A DNA stretch of 64,000 nucleotides from Mogibacterium diversum_A (GTDB lineage: Bacteria; Bacillota; Clostridia; Peptostreptococcales; Anaerovoracaceae). Below the pieces are notes generated by a model, which did no database searches, was not told the origin of the DNA, and was given only the letters and a program-made list of their open reading frames with translations. Shown in pieces: positions 60,894 through 64,000 of this stretch (the stretch's first letter is position 1; each line of letters opens with the position of its first letter). The stretch lies in the NCBI RefSeq assembly GCF_938028775.1, contig NZ_CALIZG010000024.1, positions 1-64,000 on the forward strand. Direction: 5' to 3'. Position numbers and translations under genes: made by a program.

Positions 60894-61883
60894 TTAATTT
60901 CTATTACCCATTACTTTCTCTGGTTTCAGGCTGCCATCTTCTTTCATCAGGCAAGTTCCTAGAAAAGCACCTTCTTCATTATATAGTCTGTATATATCTT
61001 CAAAGAATTTTAGCTCATCCTCTGTGATATCTAAAATCCCTTTATCTACTAATCTATCTTTTTGTTGGTCAGCATCGCAGGCATCTTCATAAGTCATATA
61101 ATACTTTCTTTCTATAGTTCTGCCATTAAAATAAAATGGCTCACTACCGTTTCTAAGTATAAGCTTTCTGAGATTAAAAATAGTAGATTCACCGCTGATG
61201 ATAATGTCATCTAGTTCAGACTCACTCATCTCTAGCACCTTCTCTAGGTCATGTGATGCTTCATAAGTGAATACGCCGCTCTTCGTTCTCACAAGCCGCG
61301 TCATCGTCGCTCCAACTCCTAGCAATTCACCTATCTCAGAGCAAATACTCCTTATATAGGTACCCTTCGAACAAGTTACGGTAAAAGATACTTTTTTTGA
61401 AGCGATATCTATAGATTTAAATGTAAAATGCTTTATCTCTATATGGCGCTTTTTCGCTTCGATATCGATTTCCTGTCCTTCGCGAGCATACTTGTATAGA
61501 GGGCGTCCATTAACCTTGAGTGCCGAATATTTAGGTGGAATCTGTGTGATTGTACCCCTATATCTACAAGCAAGTAACTCGATATCCTCTGCTGTAATAT
61601 CTTTAACTTCACGTTCTTCAAGCACTTCGCCGGTAATATCTAATGTATCTGTAATCTTACCAAGCTCTAATTCTGCTTCATAAGTCTTCCAATCGTGATC
61701 GTAATATTCAATGAGTCTCGTGTCCTTGCCAAAGCAAATAGGAAGAACTCCCGTCGCCATCGGATCGAGAGTTCCTGTGTGTCCAACTCGCTTGATTCCG
61801 AGCTTGCGCCTAAGTTTAGCTACCACATCGTGAGACGTGTAGCCCTCAGGTTTATTAATGTTTATAACACCGCTATTTTTCAT
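60894..61883 (-). CDS. truB: tRNA pseudouridine-55 synthase
   Basis: TruB makes pseudouridine 55 in the T loop of tRNAs. The 329 residues start with GVININKPEGYTSHDVVAKLRR split at 4-25, have the catalytic Asp in GHTGTLDPMATGVLP near 40 and KYSALKVNGRPLYKYAREG near 120. A C-terminal PUA-like part is longer than in the Bacillus enzyme. I chose the second of two adjacent ATGs, 8 bases after AGG. It overlaps the end of nrnA. Confidence 0.95.
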   Translation of the reverse strand: MKNSGVININKPEGYTSHDVVAKLRRKLGIKRVGHTGTLDPMATGVLPICFGKDTRLIEYYDHDWKTYEAELELGKITDTLDITGEVLEEREVKDITAEDIELLACRYRGTITQIPPKYSALKVNGRPLYKYAREGQEIDIEAKKRHIEIKHFTFKSIDIASKKVSFTVTCSKGTYIRSICSEIGELLGVGATMTRLVRTKSGVFTYEASHDLEKVLEMSESELDDIIISGESTIFNLRKLILRNGSEPFYFNGRTIERKYYMTYEDACDADQQKDRLVDKGILDITEDELKFFEDIYRLYNEEGAFLGTCLMKEDGSLKPEKVMGNRN

Positions 61884-62865
61884 CATTTGACCTAACAAGT
61901 TCAGCCTCGAGAGCTTTAGCAATCTCAGCTTTTGCTTCACATATAGTTCCTTCAAAAGTTAATCCCGCCGCACGAATGTGCCCGCCTCCACCAAAGCTCT
62001 TGGCAACACGTGCAACATTTGCATAAGATTTAGATCTTAGGCTTGCTCTAACAGTCTTATCGTCTATTTCCTTAAGAACACAAGCTATTTCAACACCTTC
62101 GATGCTCATGAGTTTCTGTATTATACCATCAGACTCATTCATCAATGTACCAGTTTCAATCAAGTGACCCTGAGTTACGGCGCTCATGATAATCCTACCA
62201 CCACTAAAAGCTTCCATTTCAGAGATAACCCTGCCCTCAAGCTGAATTGCACCGAGCGACTTTCTATTATATAAAAGCTGCGCAATTTTATTACCATCAA
62301 AGCCCGGAACCTCATATATCTCACTCACGATTTTATGAGTTCTAGCAGTGGTATTTGAGTGCTGAAAGCTTCCTGTATCAGTGCTTATGGCAGCAAAAAT
62401 ACACTGTGCGATGCTTAGTGTAACTTCTGCTCCCGTCTCGCTCGCGATCAGATAGATGAGCTCAGCAGTTGCTGCGGAGCTCGGTTCGATGATTCCAAAG
62501 TTGAACTCTGTATCATTTTCCGACACCCCATGGTGATCGATTACCGCCTTTTCTCTAGCTCTATCAAAAACGGCCGCTCTTTCTCCTATCCTACTTCTGC
62601 TTCCACAATCCACAAGAATAGCAAGGTCATATTCATCAAATACATCATAATCTCTAGTAACCACACCGCTCTCTAGAAAATCCAGATTGCGAGGAGTTAC
62701 ATCGTCGGCAAGGACATAAGCCTCTTTACCAAAGCCGCGAAGCACGTGGCATAACGCAGCAGAGGAGCCAAGGCAATCCCCATCCATGTTTACATGAGGA
62801 AAAATCAAAACTTTGTCGTAATTATGAAGTTTTAAAGCTATTTCCTTATAAGTATTATTTGTCAT
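61873..62865 (-). CDS. nrnA: DHH-DHHA1 phosphoesterase, NrnA-like oligoribonuclease/pAp phosphatase
   Basis: The 330 residues match NrnA: FPHVNMDGDCLGSSAAL near 20 (DHH motif I as N-x-D-G-D), DCGSRSRIGER near 90, VIDHHGVSEND near 110 with the DHH, and a DHHA1 domain ending SFGGGGHIRAAG. The enzyme degrades nano-RNA and pAp. It sits between rbfA and truB, its usual place in Gram-positive infB operons. All metal ligands are present. Confidence 0.95.
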   Translation of the reverse strand: MTNNTYKEIALKLHNYDKVLIFPHVNMDGDCLGSSAALCHVLRGFGKEAYVLADDVTPRNLDFLESGVVTRDYDVFDEYDLAILVDCGSRSRIGERAAVFDRAREKAVIDHHGVSENDTEFNFGIIEPSSAATAELIYLIASETGAEVTLSIAQCIFAAISTDTGSFQHSNTTARTHKIVSEIYEVPGFDGNKIAQLLYNRKSLGAIQLEGRVISEMEAFSGGRIIMSAVTQGHLIETGTLMNESDGIIQKLMSIEGVEIACVLKEIDDKTVRASLRSKSYANVARVAKSFGGGGHIRAAGLTFEGTICEAKAEIAKALEAELVRSNDEK

Positions 62866-62868
62866 TAT

Positions 62869-63243
62869 TTATCTTTCCGGCTTATTTATCTCATCGATAA
62901 TCTCATCAATATGTCTACCATATTCCATCGATGAGTCTACCCTAAAATTGAGCTCAGGAGCATGTCTAAGCTTTATGTCATGAGATATTTTAGTTCTGAA
63001 TAGTCCCTTCGCATTATTGAATGCGCTTAGAACCTCTTTGCTAACTTCGTTACTATCTTCTCCGCTCAGCGTGAGAGGTGTGAAGAAGACGGTCGCATAA
63101 CTTCCATCACTCGACACCTCAACAGCTGATATGGTGATTATCCTAGTAGAAAGTCTTGGATCCTTGATGCCATTAAGCAAATATCCTGAGATGCTTTTCT
63201 TAATTTCCTCACCGAGTCTCCCCTGTCTGTAATTCTTTCCCAT
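62869..63243 (-). CDS. rbfA: Ribosome-binding factor A
   Basis: RbfA helps 16S rRNA 5'-end processing and cold adaptation. The 124 residues have the KH-like fold with RQGRLGEEIKKSISGYLLNG near residue 6, DPRLSTRIITISAVEVSSDGS and the end RHAPELNFRVDSSMEYGRHIDEII in two parts. It lies one base after infB and three before nrnA. Confidence 0.96.
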   Translation of the reverse strand: MGKNYRQGRLGEEIKKSISGYLLNGIKDPRLSTRIITISAVEVSSDGSYATVFFTPLTLSGEDSNEVSKEVLSAFNNAKGLFRTKISHDIKLRHAPELNFRVDSSMEYGRHIDEIIDEINKPER

Positions 63244-63244
63244 G

Positions 63245-64000
63245 TTACCTCTCTATTTCCACCATGTGGAAGCACTCGATAATGTCCATAGGCTTGATAT
63301 CATTGTATGCTTCAATTCCGATACCACACTCATAGCCCTGAGCTACTTCCTTAGCATCGTCCTTAAATCTGCGAAGTGAAGAAATCGTACCTTCATGAAT
63401 TACGATACCATCTCTTACGAGACGAACCTGAGCATTTCTCTTAACCTTACCTTCAACGATATATGCACCGCCGATAATTCCGATGTTTGGAACCTTAAAT
63501 GTCTCTCTTATCTCAGCCTTACCTAGAATTTCTTCCTTATACTCAGGATCAAGCATACCCTTCATAGCGTTCTGTACATCATCGATGATGTCATAGATTA
63601 CACGATATGTTCTGATTTCAATCTCAGCATCATCTGCTCTCGCCTGAACTGCGGTCGTTGGCCTTACGTTAAAGCCTATAATGATAGCCCCTGAAGTTTC
63701 AGCAAGCATTACATCTGATTCTGTAACTGTACCAACACCTGAGTGAATTACATTTACTCGCACATCCTCAGTATCTAACTTCTCAAGCGATGAAATAATA
63801 GCACCAACGGAACCTTGTACATCTCCTTTGATGATTAGGTTGAGTTCCTTTGTCTCGCCTTCCTGAATCTGAGAGAAAAGTTTCTCTAGTGTAGTGCTTG
63901 CATTTTTTGCAAGTACATCTTCTCTCATCTTCTCCTGTCTGCTCTCTGCAATCTCTCTAGCAACCTTGTCATCCTTAACAGCATTGAATGAGTCACCTGC
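63245..64000 (-). CDS. infB: Translation initiation factor IF-2, C-terminal part (5' end outside window)
   Basis: The reading frame enters the window at base 64000 and carries the end of IF-2: domain 2 remnant (AGDSFNAVKDDK), then NLIIKGDVQGSVGAIISSLEKL and the C-terminal beta-barrel domain with GKAEIRETFKVPNIGIIGGAYI and the fMet-tRNA-binding end (CGIGIEAYNDIKPMD). A Met at 63928 is internal, since the frame is open to the edge. The N-terminal region and GTPase domain lie upstream. It starts the visible part of the infB operon. Confidence 0.96.
   Translation of the reverse strand, partial: AGDSFNAVKDDKVAREIAESRQEKMREDVLAKNASTTLEKLFSQIQEGETKELNLIIKGDVQGSVGAIISSLEKLDTEDVRVNVIHSGVGTVTESDVMLAETSGAIIIGFNVRPTTAVQARADDAEIEIRTYRVIYDIIDDVQNAMKGMLDPEYKEEILGKAEIRETFKVPNIGIIGGAYIVEGKVKRNAQVRLVRDGIVIHEGTISSLRRFKDDAKEVAQGYECGIGIEAYNDIKPMDIIECFHMVEIER

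Overview
The window is a low-GC, densely packed chromosomal segment of a Gram-positive anaerobe, most likely class Clostridia (Eubacteriales). I base this on the ispH gene fused to ribosomal protein S1, the dprA-topA-hslV-hslU order, a CIRCE element in front of clpB, a LemA/DUF2207 pair, the eukaryote-like IleS, and strong Shine-Dalgarno sites throughout. A relative of the Family XIII group (Mogibacterium-like) is a guess, not something the sequence proves. Nearly all genes lie on the minus strand. The exceptions are a potassium-uptake operon (8924-13248) and a GntR regulator (24590-25249).

Layout: 1-52 holds a truncated tRNA-Val. 145-7757 is the yraN-comM-dprA-topA-hslV-hslU-yigZ operon (DNA processing, topoisomerase, HslUV protease). 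7923-8756 is a HAD phosphatase. 8924-13248 is trkA followed by two different trkH genes. 13249-14770 is the only accessory patch. It has a 48-bp tandem repeat, a decayed ISL3-type transposase start, an alpha/beta hydrolase and a decayed IS30-type transposase piece. 14771-23193 carries rnr, ispH-rpsA and the glycolytic set gap-pgk-tpiA-eno. 23242-26235 carries trmL, nth, gntR and a hydrolase-like protein that has lost its nucleophile. 26409-29020 is clpB with a perfect CIRCE element. 29102-40687 is one long operon, plsX-rnc-smc-ftsY-der-plsY/gpsA-miaB-M50 protease, that joins phospholipid synthesis, chromosome structure, secretion and RNA maturation. 40916-45102 is ileS-rlmN. 45227-49136 is ppx-ppk plus a CmpB-type membrane protein. 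49304-52015 is the DUF2207-LemA pair. 52140-54674 is rpsO-pnp. 54807-64000 is an apparently unbroken operon that starts upstream of the window with infB and runs rbfA-nrnA-truB-ribF-VWA protein-MoxR ATPase-LRR protein-DUF1275-alkD.

The points that stand out are these: a single-chain PlsY-GpsA fusion that would make and acylate glycerol-3-phosphate in one polypeptide; a VWA/metallopeptidase-like protein, MoxR ATPase and cytoplasmic leucine-rich-repeat trio coupled to translation genes; a GAPDH whose NAD-binding Asp and third Rossmann glycine are replaced; an alpha/beta hydrolase pseudoenzyme; an HslV with a short propeptide and no N-terminal Ser/Thr; two dissimilar TrkH subunits in one operon; and two degraded insertion sequences flanking an alpha/beta hydrolase. 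No CRISPR array, prophage, restriction system or recognisable defence island is present.
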